This document shows positions 1-9,318 of a stretch of 64,000 nucleotides of DNA, one piece after another (the stretch's first letter is position 1; each line of letters opens with the position of its first letter). The notes beneath the pieces were generated by a model. That model did no database searches. It was not told where the DNA came from and worked only from the letters and a program-made list of their open reading frames with translations. The translations under genes and the position numbers were made by a program. Where the stretch lies: contig JADJYY010000004.1 of assembly GCA_016719465.1 (NCBI GenBank), positions 11,846-75,845 on the forward strand, written 5' to 3'. This DNA comes from Hydrogenophilales bacterium (GTDB taxonomy: Bacteria; Pseudomonadota; Gammaproteobacteria; Burkholderiales; Thiobacillaceae).

Positions 1-576
1 CACACGCTCGTTGTGGCGAACATAGGACGTCTTATACAGGGTCTCGTCATATAAGGTTTCTTGCTCCGGCCCGTAGACCAGCACCTTGTTGCGCCAGGAC
101 CACCCCTTATAGACATAGCGATCGTTCCTGAGATCATCAGGTGTAGGAAGGCGGTTATGGCCCAGTCTCTTGGTGTGAAAGCGCGTCATGGACTGGTACC
201 ACTGGTCTGGGGATTCCCGCACAGTCAGGATGAACTTGGAGCCGGGAAAGGCTTGATCCATCGCCTGGAAGGTGAAATCGTGGCTGAAGGGCACATCCTG
301 ATAGGCATCGGCGGTATGGCAGTAGGCGATGATGCGGGTGAAATCGCGCCGGCCCCAGTCTTCCATCAATAACTCAGCGTCCCGCTGGTGCCCGACGCGG
401 TAGCCTAATTCCTTGAGGGCGGCGGCAAGGGAGGTTGTGCCGGTCTTGTTTCTGCCGACCACGAATAGCTTGGGGTTCCTTCTGCCCAAGGCGCTGGTCA
501 GCAGACTTCTCGTGGTTTGCCAGAAGTTGCCCTCGAATTTGTAGGCATGGATGAGAATTTTGAGGATGCGTTTCAT
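1..576 (-). CDS. Sulfotransferase family protein, partial (C-terminus beyond left edge)
   Basis: The reverse strand is open from an ATG at 576 to the window edge, giving 192 residues. Residues 41-50 (GRNKTGTTSL) match the 5'-phosphosulfate-binding loop of PAPS-dependent sulfotransferases, and an FILTVRESPDQWYQSM segment matches the second (3'-phosphate) binding region. Such enzymes move a sulfuryl group from PAPS to a sugar or other hydroxyl acceptor. The gene lies just downstream of a second, broken sulfotransferase gene at the end of the exopolysaccharide locus, so sulfation of the polysaccharide is a reasonable inference. The acceptor cannot be told from sequence, and the C-terminus is not in view. 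Confidence 0.85.
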   Translation of the reverse strand, partial: MKRILKILIHAYKFEGNFWQTTRSLLTSALGRRNPKLFVVGRNKTGTTSLAAALKELGYRVGHQRDAELLMEDWGRRDFTRIIAYCHTADAYQDVPFSHDFTFQAMDQAFPGSKFILTVRESPDQWYQSMTRFHTKRLGHNRLPTPDDLRNDRYVYKGWSWRNKVLVYGPEQETLYDETLYKTSYVRHNERV

Positions 577-720
577 GCTTTTGTCTGCCTCGGCGCATTG
601 CATTCATCTGCGAAAGAATTCGACAGGCAGTTCGATAGCGTAATTCTATTCCGTCGGAGTGGTCGAAGTGTCATTTCCGGTAGTTTATGCGCCACACAAG
701 AGGTATTTGGGCAAAAGTTG

Positions 721-1626
<906 letters not shown>

Positions 1627-1645
1627 GGCGTATCGGATCTGTCGG

Positions 1646-2872
1646 CTATTCGAAATTCCATTCCGCCGGAACGTCCACCAGACCGAGGCCGGGCAACTTC
1701 GTGATGTCATAGCGACCGGGGGCGATTTGCACCTGGCGAATGTTTTCCGCCGACCAAAGTGCCTGCTTGTATTGATTGGCGATAAGCAACCGCAGCGCAT
1801 AGTTGGCCGGCCGCAACGGCACGTCCGACAACCTGCAGGTGAACTGGTGCGTACCGGGCTCCAAAGTGGGGAGCGCATCATACAGCGCGTTGCCGACAGA
1901 GATGACATGCACGAAATCGGATGTGTGCAGTCCCACATTGAACTCCACGCGCTCCAGTTTTCTGGCACAGGTGAAGGTGGCCCGAATTTTCAATGGCTCA
2001 TGCAGTCCGATCCTGTCTACGGGAATATCCGCATCGTCCAGGATCTCAATACTGTTGACGGTAATGTCGCCACTGGAGCGTTGGGGCTCAATAGCCCCCT
2101 CGGTGATGACATGACGCGCGATATTTTTGCGTTGGGCTTCGTCGTAGAACACGCCGCACACTTCGCTGGGGTTGCCATCCCGAGAAATTCGGCCGTGGTC
2201 TAGCAGCATGATTCGCTCACAGAATCTCTGTAGTTGGCGAATGTTATGCCCCACGATGATCACTGTTCTGCCGTCCCTCTTTATGAGGTTTTCCATTCGC
2301 TCGATACATTTCTGCTGAAAAGCCAAATCTCCTACGGCTAAGACCTCGTCGATGATCAAAATTTCAGAACTGATACTGGTAGCCACGGAAAAAGCCAGCT
2401 TGACCTTCATGCCCGAACTGTAGCGCTTCACCGGCGTGTCGATGAATTCCGCCATTTCGGCGAAGTCCACGATTTCGTCAAACTTGCGCGCGATGTAGTC
2501 TTTGGACATCCCCATGATGGCGCCATTCAGGTAGACGTTCTCCCGCCCCGTGAAGTCGGGGATGAAACCAGCACCGACTTCGATCAGAGGGGCGACGCGG
2601 CCATCGACCCTGATGCTTCCGCTAGTGGGCTTGCTGATGCCCGCCAGCAGTTTCAGCAAGGTGCTTTTCCCCGCGCCGTTGTGGCCGATGATGCCTACCA
2701 CCTCGCCCTGCTCGATGCTGAAGCCGACATCGTCCAGGGCCTTGAACAGGGGGCGTTCCGCCACGGACTTGCCGGTGAGGCGCGCGGCGGTCTTGAGCAG
2801 ACCCTGCTTGAGGCCCTGCATGGCACCAAGTTGGTATTCCTTGGATACGTGGTCAACTTCGATGATGGGCAT
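1646..2872 (-). CDS. wzt: Polysaccharide ABC exporter ATP-binding protein (Wzt-like) with C-terminal domain
   Basis: 408 residues. The N-terminal ABC ATPase has Walker A GHNGAGKST at 63-71, signature YSSGMKVKLA at 151-160, Walker B ILIIDE at 171-176 and a switch histidine at 209. Residues from about 235 to the end form an extra domain of the Wzt C-terminal type, which in O-antigen exporters recognises the modified end of the finished glycan. It pairs with the permease gene immediately upstream (36 bp away). The protein would act at the inner face of the cytoplasmic membrane, moving undecaprenyl-linked polysaccharide to the periplasm. The glycan substrate is not known. Confidence 0.9.
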   Translation of the reverse strand: MPIIEVDHVSKEYQLGAMQGLKQGLLKTAARLTGKSVAERPLFKALDDVGFSIEQGEVVGIIGHNGAGKSTLLKLLAGISKPTSGSIRVDGRVAPLIEVGAGFIPDFTGRENVYLNGAIMGMSKDYIARKFDEIVDFAEMAEFIDTPVKRYSSGMKVKLAFSVATSISSEILIIDEVLAVGDLAFQQKCIERMENLIKRDGRTVIIVGHNIRQLQRFCERIMLLDHGRISRDGNPSEVCGVFYDEAQRKNIARHVITEGAIEPQRSSGDITVNSIEILDDADIPVDRIGLHEPLKIRATFTCARKLERVEFNVGLHTSDFVHVISVGNALYDALPTLEPGTHQFTCRLSDVPLRPANYALRLLIANQYKQALWSAENIRQVQIAPGRYDITKLPGLGLVDVPAEWNFE

Positions 2873-2908
2873 GACGGCTGTTCTTGTCGGCGCTTGTATG
2901 GGAGACGG

Positions 2909-3727
2909 CTAGATCACGTCAGCGAAGTAGGCTTCCGCGCGCTTGAAGTAGAGGTAGCTCAGGGGCAGTAGGCAAGCTACCAGCACGAAACCAGGAAGCA
3001 TGGCGGAGAAGTCCGGCGGCAGGCCCCGCAGCATGACGTTCTGGAAGCCGTCGATGAGGCCGGCCAGGGGATTGAGCAGATAAACCTGGTAGAGCAGGTT
3101 GGACCATTCGCCGGCGGCCTGCTGGACCACCAGCTTCTCCTGCACCAGGTGGAGAGGGTAGATCACGGGGGAGGCATACATGAGCAGGGAGAGCATCACC
3201 GGCAGGGCGTTGCCCACGTCGCGGTAATAGACGTTCAAGGCCGCGCCCACGAAGGCGATGGTGAGGGCCGCCAGGATGGTGTAGGCGATGAGCAAGGGCA
3301 CCCACAGGGCTTCCGCCCCGGGCAGGATGCCGTACCAGGCCATGAGGGCCATGATGATGAGGAAATTGATGCCCAGTTCCACCAGCTTGGTCAGCACGCT
3401 GGTGAGGGGAAAGATTTCCCGGGGGAAATAGATCTTGCGGATGAGGGTGGTGTTGCCCACCACGCTGGTCACACCCTCCGACGCGGCTTCCTGGAAGAAG
3501 ACCCAAAGCATGAGGGCGGCGAAGGTGAGCACCGGATAGGGCACGTTGCCGCTGTCGATGCCCACGAAGCTGCGCACCAGCGTAAAGATCAACATGAGCA
3601 TGATGGGCTTGATGACGGCCCAGAGGATGCCCAGGTAGGCCTGCTTGTAGCGCAGGGCGATGTTTTTCCAGGCGAGCGTGGCCATCAGCTCGCGGTAGTC
3701 GTAGATGTTTTTTGCAACTTGTAGCAT
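2909..3727 (-). CDS. wzm: Polysaccharide ABC exporter permease (Wzm/ABC-2 type)
   Basis: 272 residues with about six hydrophobic segments and the ABC-2 transporter pattern found in Wzm, KpsM and TagG: an amphipathic N-terminus (RELMATLAWKNIALRYKQ) followed by LGILWAVIKPIMLMLIFTLV. It forms the membrane channel driven by the adjacent Wzt-like ATPase. Having an ABC exporter inside an XrtA locus that also encodes Wza- and Wzz-like proteins is of note, because these normally belong to different export routes. ATG at 3727 is the only sensible start. Confidence 0.9.
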   Translation of the reverse strand: MLQVAKNIYDYRELMATLAWKNIALRYKQAYLGILWAVIKPIMLMLIFTLVRSFVGIDSGNVPYPVLTFAALMLWVFFQEAASEGVTSVVGNTTLIRKIYFPREIFPLTSVLTKLVELGINFLIIMALMAWYGILPGAEALWVPLLIAYTILAALTIAFVGAALNVYYRDVGNALPVMLSLLMYASPVIYPLHLVQEKLVVQQAAGEWSNLLYQVYLLNPLAGLIDGFQNVMLRGLPPDFSAMLPGFVLVACLLPLSYLYFKRAEAYFADVI

Positions 3728-3842
3728 CGGGCTTCGTCTTCCTGACGTGCGGGCATGGATGTTGTGCGGATTCTATTACGGCAGTTCGGCGCGAAACTTG
3801 GGGGAAATTTCCCCAGGCGTTGAGCCGAGGCGGCGTGGGATG

Positions 3843-3986
3843 TCAGGCGCGGGTTAGCGGGGACTCGTAGAGCGACTCCAGCATGCGCACGGGCTTGTCG
3901 GTGAACTCCAGTTCCGCCCTGGGCCCGCCCCAGTTCCCGTGGGTTCCGGCGAAATAGCAAACAGGGTGAGGGAGCGCGGGCACCAT
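3843..3986 (-). pseudogene. Possible glycosyltransferase remnant, 47 codons
   Basis: The 372-base gap 3728-4099 contains this short reverse ORF from ATG 3984-3986 to TGA 3843. Its start (VCYFAGTHGNWGG) resembles the first strand and glycine loop of GT4 glycosyltransferases, while the second half looks unrelated to that fold's N-terminus. One reading is a glycosyltransferase gene collapsed by an internal deletion; another is a chance ORF. The rest of the gap shows no convincing gene, terminator or riboswitch to me. Confidence 0.3.
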
Positions 3987-4099
3987 CTCGTTTTCGACCC
4001 GGGCGATCGGAGTCGCGGGTTTCTAACCCGGCCCCGGGCGCGCTGGAAAGCCGCCCGGCGCGCGGGATTGACGTGTGGCCGACCTCGCGGCTTTGCTCG

Positions 4100-5404
4100 T
4101 CATGATGCCCGCCCGGACATGTCCGGCCTCGCCAACGGCTTCGGGCCGGCTTTCGGTGCGATGGCGGTATAGAAATCCGGTTTGAAGACCAGGATCCAGG
4201 TGATCACCACCAGGGCGATGAGGTGGTAGTAGTAGTCGAAATAGGCCAGCCCCAGGAAGGCGCCGCCCGCGGCGTAGCCGATCATGCTGACCTGGATCAT
4301 GGCGGCCAGGTCGCTGGCCCATTTGTTGTTCGGATCCTTCTTGCAGGCCCGGATGATGCCGCTGGCCTTGAACCAGGTCAGGCCCATCAAGCTCATGAAC
4401 ATGAAGAAACCCGGGAAGCCGTGTTCGCCCATGACCTCGAAGTAGATGCTGTGCACGTCGTGCACGCGACCCGGTTCCGGGGCGTATCGCCTGAAGGTGT
4501 GGGGACGGAACATTTCGAAGCCGCCGCCGGTGACATTGCTCTTGGCGACATTGAAGGCGGTCCACCAGGCATTGATGCGCCCCAGGGCCGACTCGTCCTG
4601 CTTGTAGTCCTTGATGGTGTTCATGCGCTCGAACCACTCGGCCGGCATGATGCTGACCGCCGTGGTCATGCTGACGCCGATCAGCAGGGCGGTCATGAGC
4701 TTGTTCCGGCTTTTCAGCCACAGCATGGTGGCCATGGCGGCCAATGCCACCAGGGCGCCACGGGACTGCGTGCCGAAGGCGGCGATGGTGGTGAGGAACA
4801 TGGCTCCCGCCAGGCCGAGCTTGACCCAATACCTGGTCTCGATGAGGTGCAGATAGCGCATGAGGGGAACCGTCATGATCAGGACCAGGCCCATCTCGTT
4901 GTTGCCCTCGAAGAAGGTGCTTGCGGGGCCCTGCACCCGATACACCCCTCCGTGAAAGATGGTGAAGATGCCGCCCTTGATCCCGTAGTAGCCGATTGAC
5001 AGGCAGATGACCCATATGAAGAGGCGAAGCCGTTCCTTCGAGGTGACCAGCATCAGGGTCATGAAAGTGCCCATCTGGATTTTGATCACCTTTTCCCAAT
5101 GCACCCAGGCCAGGTCCGAATAGAAGGCCATGAGGGTGGTGAGGGTCATCCAGAGCATGAAGATCACCAGCAGGATGGTTTCCCGGGTCCAGGGGATGCG
5201 CTTGGGCTCCTTGCTCATGAACATGGACACCGCCGTCACCAGGAAAGCCACCTGGGCGAAGGGCAGATTCATGGCGAACCCCCAGCACTGCTTGTGGGGA
5301 TTCATGTAGCTGAGCCAGGCCCAGAGGTAGGCGCCGTAGTGGGAGCGCCGCAGGATGAAGACCAGCCAGACCAGGATGATGGCGGTAACCAGGATGTCGC
5401 GCAT
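4100..5404 (-). CDS. Putative O-glycosylation ligase of the XrtA system (Wzy/WaaL-like)
   Basis: 434 residues, mostly hydrophobic, with 10 or more predicted membrane spans. The N-terminus (MRDILVTAIILVWLVFILRR), the central GPASTFFEGNNEMGLVL stretch and the FGTQSRGALVALAAM segment match the exosortase A-associated O-antigen ligase-like family. Such proteins polymerise or transfer lipid-linked glycans at the periplasmic face. The gene belongs to the leftward exopolysaccharide operon, 10 bp after the formyltransferase gene. Whether it polymerises the exopolysaccharide or glycosylates PEP-CTERM proteins is not settled by sequence. Confidence 0.85.
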   Translation of the reverse strand: MRDILVTAIILVWLVFILRRSHYGAYLWAWLSYMNPHKQCWGFAMNLPFAQVAFLVTAVSMFMSKEPKRIPWTRETILLVIFMLWMTLTTLMAFYSDLAWVHWEKVIKIQMGTFMTLMLVTSKERLRLFIWVICLSIGYYGIKGGIFTIFHGGVYRVQGPASTFFEGNNEMGLVLIMTVPLMRYLHLIETRYWVKLGLAGAMFLTTIAAFGTQSRGALVALAAMATMLWLKSRNKLMTALLIGVSMTTAVSIMPAEWFERMNTIKDYKQDESALGRINAWWTAFNVAKSNVTGGGFEMFRPHTFRRYAPEPGRVHDVHSIYFEVMGEHGFPGFFMFMSLMGLTWFKASGIIRACKKDPNNKWASDLAAMIQVSMIGYAAGGAFLGLAYFDYYYHLIALVVITWILVFKPDFYTAIAPKAGPKPLARPDMSGRAS

Positions 5405-5414
5405 GGCTGAGGCG

Positions 5415-6215
5415 TCAGGCGGTGGGTTGAGTCGGGAACCAGGTCACTCGCGCGTCCAGGTTCAAGCCGCGCAGCAGCCCGCTCCGCAAGCGCCGGTCCA
5501 CCACCCGCTCGTGGCGCAGACCCCGCTGCTTCACCTGGTAGAGTCGCCCCTTGTGGGGCTGGCTTGCCCCGAAGCGCTCACCCGCGGCGGTGCGGGCCAG
5601 GAACTCGGCGTAAACGTCCGCGCTGGTCCGCACGCTGCGCCAGAACAAGAGCAGTTCGTCGTCATCCGGTTCTATTTTCGGGCTGATATGGGCGATGAGG
5701 CCGCCGGTGTCGATGCCGGTATCGATCCAGTGTAGGGTGCACCCCACTTTCTCCGGCTCGCCGTTGTACAGGGCCCAGAAGGTACAGTCGGCGCCCCGGT
5801 ACTCGGGGGACAGGCCACCGTGGAGGTTGGCGATGCCCAGGCGACCTTCCTTCAGCAGATCCCCCCGGATGAGGGAGGTGCCAAACACGCACAGCATGTC
5901 GGGCTTCAGTTCCCGGGCAAGCGTCACCACGTCCGGATGGTTGATATGGGGAAATTCCCGCACCAGTTCCGGGTGTTTCAGGCGGGCGGAACCGTCGCCG
6001 AAGAAGAACTCGCCCTCCCGGTTGCCGGTGTAGCGGCGACGGTCCCTCAGCCAGCGCCAGGCCTTGCGGAAGAAGTTGTCCGGCCGCAGGGTCCTGGCCA
6101 GTTTTTTCCACGAGAATTCGGAGCCGTTCTCCTGGACGATGGCGAGAACATCAGCGGCTTGGCAAAGGGTATTGGCGACATGCAGATGCCTGGGACTGCG
6201 GCCGCACAGGACCAT
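5415..6215 (-). CDS. Formyltransferase family protein (sugar N-formyltransferase-like)
   Basis: 266 residues with the core of the methionyl-tRNA formyltransferase superfamily: Asn130 and His132 in ANLHGGLSPEYRG and Asp169 in DTGIDTGG, the expected Asn-His-Asp catalytic set. The family moves a formyl group from N10-formyl-tetrahydrofolate to an amine. In a polysaccharide locus the likely acceptor is an amino-sugar nucleotide, but this is inferred from context. The C-terminal part lacks an obvious Met-tRNA formyltransferase second domain. The reading frame stays open a little upstream of ATG 6215, so the true start could be slightly earlier. Confidence 0.8.
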   Translation of the reverse strand: MVLCGRSPRHLHVANTLCQAADVLAIVQENGSEFSWKKLARTLRPDNFFRKAWRWLRDRRRYTGNREGEFFFGDGSARLKHPELVREFPHINHPDVVTLARELKPDMLCVFGTSLIRGDLLKEGRLGIANLHGGLSPEYRGADCTFWALYNGEPEKVGCTLHWIDTGIDTGGLIAHISPKIEPDDDELLLFWRSVRTSADVYAEFLARTAAGERFGASQPHKGRLYQVKQRGLRHERVVDRRLRSGLLRGLNLDARVTWFPTQPTA

Positions 6216-6279
6216 GACGCGGAGTTTGTTGCGGGGGGCCCGGGCATCGGCCTGCGCGGGATGTGGATCACGCCGGTGG

Positions 6280-7482
6280 TCATGCGCGGACCTGAGGCAC
6301 GGGCGGCACCGCGATGTCGGCCATGTCCATCATCAGGGCGTCGGCGAAGAACTTGGCGGCCCAGTTGGGGTATTCGAAGCGGGAGTAATCACCCCAGATC
6401 GGGCTGGAACCGGCGATGCCGCCGTTCACCGCCGCGTCGGGATCCTCCAGGCGCTGGGTCGACTTGAGGTAGGCCAGGCCCGCCCGCGCGTTGTCGCGGA
6501 AGGCTTGCTCGCCCGTGACCTGGGCCATGCGGGTCCAGTTCAGGCTCATCTGGGCGATGCCGGTGAGACAGGCGTAACCGGCGTCGGCCACCCATCCATC
6601 CTTGTAGGTACCCGCCAGCCAGCCGTCCTGGCGCTGGGCCCGGGCCATGCCCCGGCCGGCCTTGAGGGCGGAATCGATGTAGCGTTGCTCGCCCAGTTGC
6701 ACGCCGCATTCCAGGAAGCCTCGTATGGCGTAGGCGATGGTGTGGGTGAAGGGCGAGCGCTCGGGGACGAAGGCGTTGGTGGCATACCAGCCCGAGTCCG
6801 TCTGCTGGGTGAGCGCCCAGTCCAGGTTGCGGCGGGCGCCTTCCACCAGGTCCCGCTCCCCGGAAACCAGTCCCGCCGACAGCAGCGCCCAGGTGGCGCG
6901 GGTGTTGTAGACGTGGGGCGTGCCGTTGTGCTCGAACTTGCGGAAGCAGCCGTCCGTATCCTGTTGCTTGATGAACCAGTGGCCGGCGCGAACCATGGCA
7001 TCCAGGCAGTCCCGGCGGCCCAGTTGGGTGTAGCCGGCGACCAGGCCGTGCATGATCTGGCCCTGGTTGAAGATCACCGGGTGGGAGCCGGGCTCGCCGA
7101 AGTGGCCGGGGAAAGCGCCGTCGGGGGCCTGGAGGGAAAGCTCCCAGTCGATCATGCGTCGGGCGCGATCCACCAGTTCGGGGCGGCCGAGCAGCTTGGC
7201 GGCGGCCAGGAAGGTTTCGATGATGTAGCCGGTGGTCTCCGGGTAGCCGGGCAGCCAGCCATCCTCGAAACTCCAGCCGGCGGCGACGCCGCCGGTATCG
7301 GGTTTGCCGTCGCGCACGTCCTGGGCGCGGCATAGCCAGCCGATGGCGGCGGCGAGATGCGTCTTGTGGTCCCGTTGCTCCCGGGCGACGGGCCGACCAA
7401 GGTCCGCCATGATCAGGCGCAGATGGCGGGGGCGCCAGGGTTGATAGCGGAAGGGCAGGCCGATGAGTTTGGCGATGTCCAT
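6280..7482 (-). CDS. Alpha/alpha-toroid protein of unknown function in the polysaccharide locus
   Basis: 400 residues, soluble, with no signal peptide. Repeated helical-pair motifs (for example TGYIIETFLAAAKLLGRPEL, NTRATWALLSAGL and FTHTIAYAIRGFLECG) with Gly/Trp-rich turns (DGWLPGYP, DGWLAGTYKDGW) suggest an (alpha/alpha)6 barrel like those of glycan-active epimerases, lyases or prenyltransferase-like folds. Similar proteins occur in exopolysaccharide loci, but I cannot assign a reaction. It sits between the CapK-like ligase and the formyltransferase and is probably cotranscribed with the latter. Confidence 0.75.
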   Translation of the reverse strand: MDIAKLIGLPFRYQPWRPRHLRLIMADLGRPVAREQRDHKTHLAAAIGWLCRAQDVRDGKPDTGGVAAGWSFEDGWLPGYPETTGYIIETFLAAAKLLGRPELVDRARRMIDWELSLQAPDGAFPGHFGEPGSHPVIFNQGQIMHGLVAGYTQLGRRDCLDAMVRAGHWFIKQQDTDGCFRKFEHNGTPHVYNTRATWALLSAGLVSGERDLVEGARRNLDWALTQQTDSGWYATNAFVPERSPFTHTIAYAIRGFLECGVQLGEQRYIDSALKAGRGMARAQRQDGWLAGTYKDGWVADAGYACLTGIAQMSLNWTRMAQVTGEQAFRDNARAGLAYLKSTQRLEDPDAAVNGGIAGSSPIWGDYSRFEYPNWAAKFFADALMMDMADIAVPPVPQVRA

Positions 7483-7559
7483 GATTTATCTCGGATTCTT
7501 CAGGAGGCTTTGTGCGTGTACGCGGTTGAGATGGCCACAGTAGCTGACAAACACGTCTT

Positions 7560-7654
7560 CCCCCTTTCATAAAGGGGGACCGAGAGGGATTTGACGCGGT
7601 GCGCGTGACCATCGGCCATCGAAATCCCCTAACCCCCCTTTAACAAAGGGGGGG
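7560..7654. repeat. Palindromic intergenic element, copy 1
   Basis: Nested inverted repeats fill this gap. Two outer hairpins of the form CCCCCTTT-CAT-AAAGGGGG (7560-7578) and CCCCCTTTAACAAAGGGGG (about 7634-7653) flank an inner GGGATTT/AAATCCC pair. A related arrangement, including an ACCGAG-GATTTGAC segment, recurs at 58842-58983. This looks like a small non-coding mobile or REP-like element. It lies between a leftward gene upstream and the leftward toroid gene, so its hairpins may also act as a transcription barrier. Confidence 0.6.
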
Positions 7655-7718
7655 ATCCATTCGTCCGGGATGCTTGTAGGAGTCATCAATTTGTTTAGAC
7701 GCATCGAAAACATTCGAA

Positions 7719-9122
7719 TTATTTGGATTGATCTGGCTGCGGATTAGAGGAAGCATGCTCAAGGCCACCGTCGAGGCGCACATGGCTGACCACATAGCGG
7801 TGCTTGCCGGAGGCTTCGGGCGGGATGGTATCCAATAGCCGGACCTGGATGTGAACATCCTGGCCCAGGCGTTTTTTCAGGCCGGTCTCGATGGCCTGGA
7901 TCATGTCGGCTTGCCAGCGGCGATTGGCGACCACCTGGACTTCCAGGTTCAGCTTGTCATGCTGAATCAACTTGAATTCGCCGACCCCGTCCACGGCGCG
8001 CAGCACGTAGATACCGGCCAGGGCGTGCATGATGGTGCCGTCGCTCCGCACCAGGAAGTCGGTCTGTCGGCCCATGACCTCGGCGATGACGTGGAGGCCG
8101 CGTCCGTCCTTGTCGGCCTCCGGGCTCATGCGGACCATGTCGCCGGTGCGGTAGCGGATGAAGGGTTGGGCCTCGGAACACAGCCCGGTCATCACCGCCT
8201 CGCCCATCTGGCCGGGGGCCACCGGGTTGCCGTCGGCGTCCAGCACTTCCAGGATGATGCTCTCGCTCATGAGCAGCATCTGTCCGTGGGGTGTCTCGTG
8301 GGCGGTGAAGCCGATGTCGCGGCTGCCGAACTCGTTGGCCACGGGCACGCCGAAAACCTCGCGCATCAGTCCGCGCTGATGATCGTAGAGGGGTTCACCG
8401 GTGGTGCACACCACCTTCAGCCTGGGCAGGCGCAAGCGCCGACCTCGCTCCCGGGCATGGGCGGCCAGCAACGCCACGGAACTTGAGTAGCCGTAGATGC
8501 TGCGGGGCTGGAAAGACTCGATGGCATCCAGGTAACGGTCCATGCGCTCCGGGGACATGGCGAAAGCGTTGAGCACCAGTTGGTTGAGGAGACGGTCACG
8601 CACGGTTTTTACCCAATCCGTCTTGTTCAACTCGACTGGCGCGCCCCAGATATACACCTCGGGCTCGCCCACCTCCGCGCCCCACCAGCGTCGGGCGCGG
8701 ATGCGGCCGGCGGCGTCGGAGGCCTGGCGGGCGCGGCCGAAGAAGAAGATCAGGGGCTGGCCGCTGGAACCGCCGGTGTTGTATTGGTAGGTGCCGCCGG
8801 GAACATCCCTCCAGACCAGTTCCTCGCGATGGGCCGCCGCCTGGGCCTTGTCCATGGTGGGCAGTCGCCGCAGCGCCGACAGGTCGTTGACGTCGTCGGG
8901 ATGCAGACCGGCGGCCTGCATCCGCTGCCTGTGCCATGGACAGTGGGCATGGGCCACATTCAGCAAGGCGCGCAGCTTCTCGGCCTGGAGTTGCTCCAGG
9001 TCGGCGCGGGAAAGCCACTGGGATCGCTCCAACCGGGAAAGATAGGGAAAGGTGGGGCGATGGAAGGCCTTTTCCTGGAGGGGATACACCAGGTAGCGGG
9101 AAAGGTGGAAAGGCACTCTCAT
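7719..9122 (-). CDS. CapK/phenylacetate-CoA ligase-like AMP-forming enzyme
   Basis: 467 residues from the ATG at 9122, preferred because the upstream in-frame ATG (9149) adds a non-conserved Gly/Trp-rich leader. YNTGGSSGQPLIF matches the phosphate-binding loop of adenylate-forming enzymes. FGSRDIGFTAHE and FIRYRTGDMV match later core motifs of the CapK/F390 synthetase branch. These proteins activate a carboxylate as an acyl-AMP. In capsule and exopolysaccharide loci they are thought to supply acyl groups for glycan decoration, but the substrate here is unknown. Confidence 0.85.
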   Translation of the reverse strand: MRVPFHLSRYLVYPLQEKAFHRPTFPYLSRLERSQWLSRADLEQLQAEKLRALLNVAHAHCPWHRQRMQAAGLHPDDVNDLSALRRLPTMDKAQAAAHREELVWRDVPGGTYQYNTGGSSGQPLIFFFGRARQASDAAGRIRARRWWGAEVGEPEVYIWGAPVELNKTDWVKTVRDRLLNQLVLNAFAMSPERMDRYLDAIESFQPRSIYGYSSSVALLAAHARERGRRLRLPRLKVVCTTGEPLYDHQRGLMREVFGVPVANEFGSRDIGFTAHETPHGQMLLMSESIILEVLDADGNPVAPGQMGEAVMTGLCSEAQPFIRYRTGDMVRMSPEADKDGRGLHVIAEVMGRQTDFLVRSDGTIMHALAGIYVLRAVDGVGEFKLIQHDKLNLEVQVVANRRWQADMIQAIETGLKKRLGQDVHIQVRLLDTIPPEASGKHRYVVSHVRLDGGLEHASSNPQPDQSK

Positions 9123-9157
9123 GCGCCCGCCTCCCCACAAGACACCCAACCGGCCCC

Positions 9158-9272
9158 CGTGGGAGCGGCTTCAGCCGCGAACGCCACCCGCCACACCCGT
9201 GGGGGCGGCTTCAGCCGCGATGGTCTGATCGATTCCGGCGCGGCTGAATTCGCGGCTGAGGCCGCTCCCACA
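9158..9272. repeat. REP-type repeat cluster: two direct copies and one inverted copy
   Basis: The motif GTGGGAGCGGCTTCAGCCGCGA occurs at about 9159-9180, again with one change at about 9199-9220, and inverted at about 9250-9272. Each copy can fold through GCGGCT/AGCCGC. This is the classic layout of bacterial repetitive extragenic palindromes, often mobilised by RAYT (TnpA-REP) enzymes. It separates two leftward genes and may stabilise mRNA or terminate transcription. No RAYT gene is in the window. Confidence 0.85.
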
Positions 9273-9318
9273 AGGGCAGGTTTTCGTGGCATGGTTCGGG
9301 GCATGGAATAGTCGCGCT

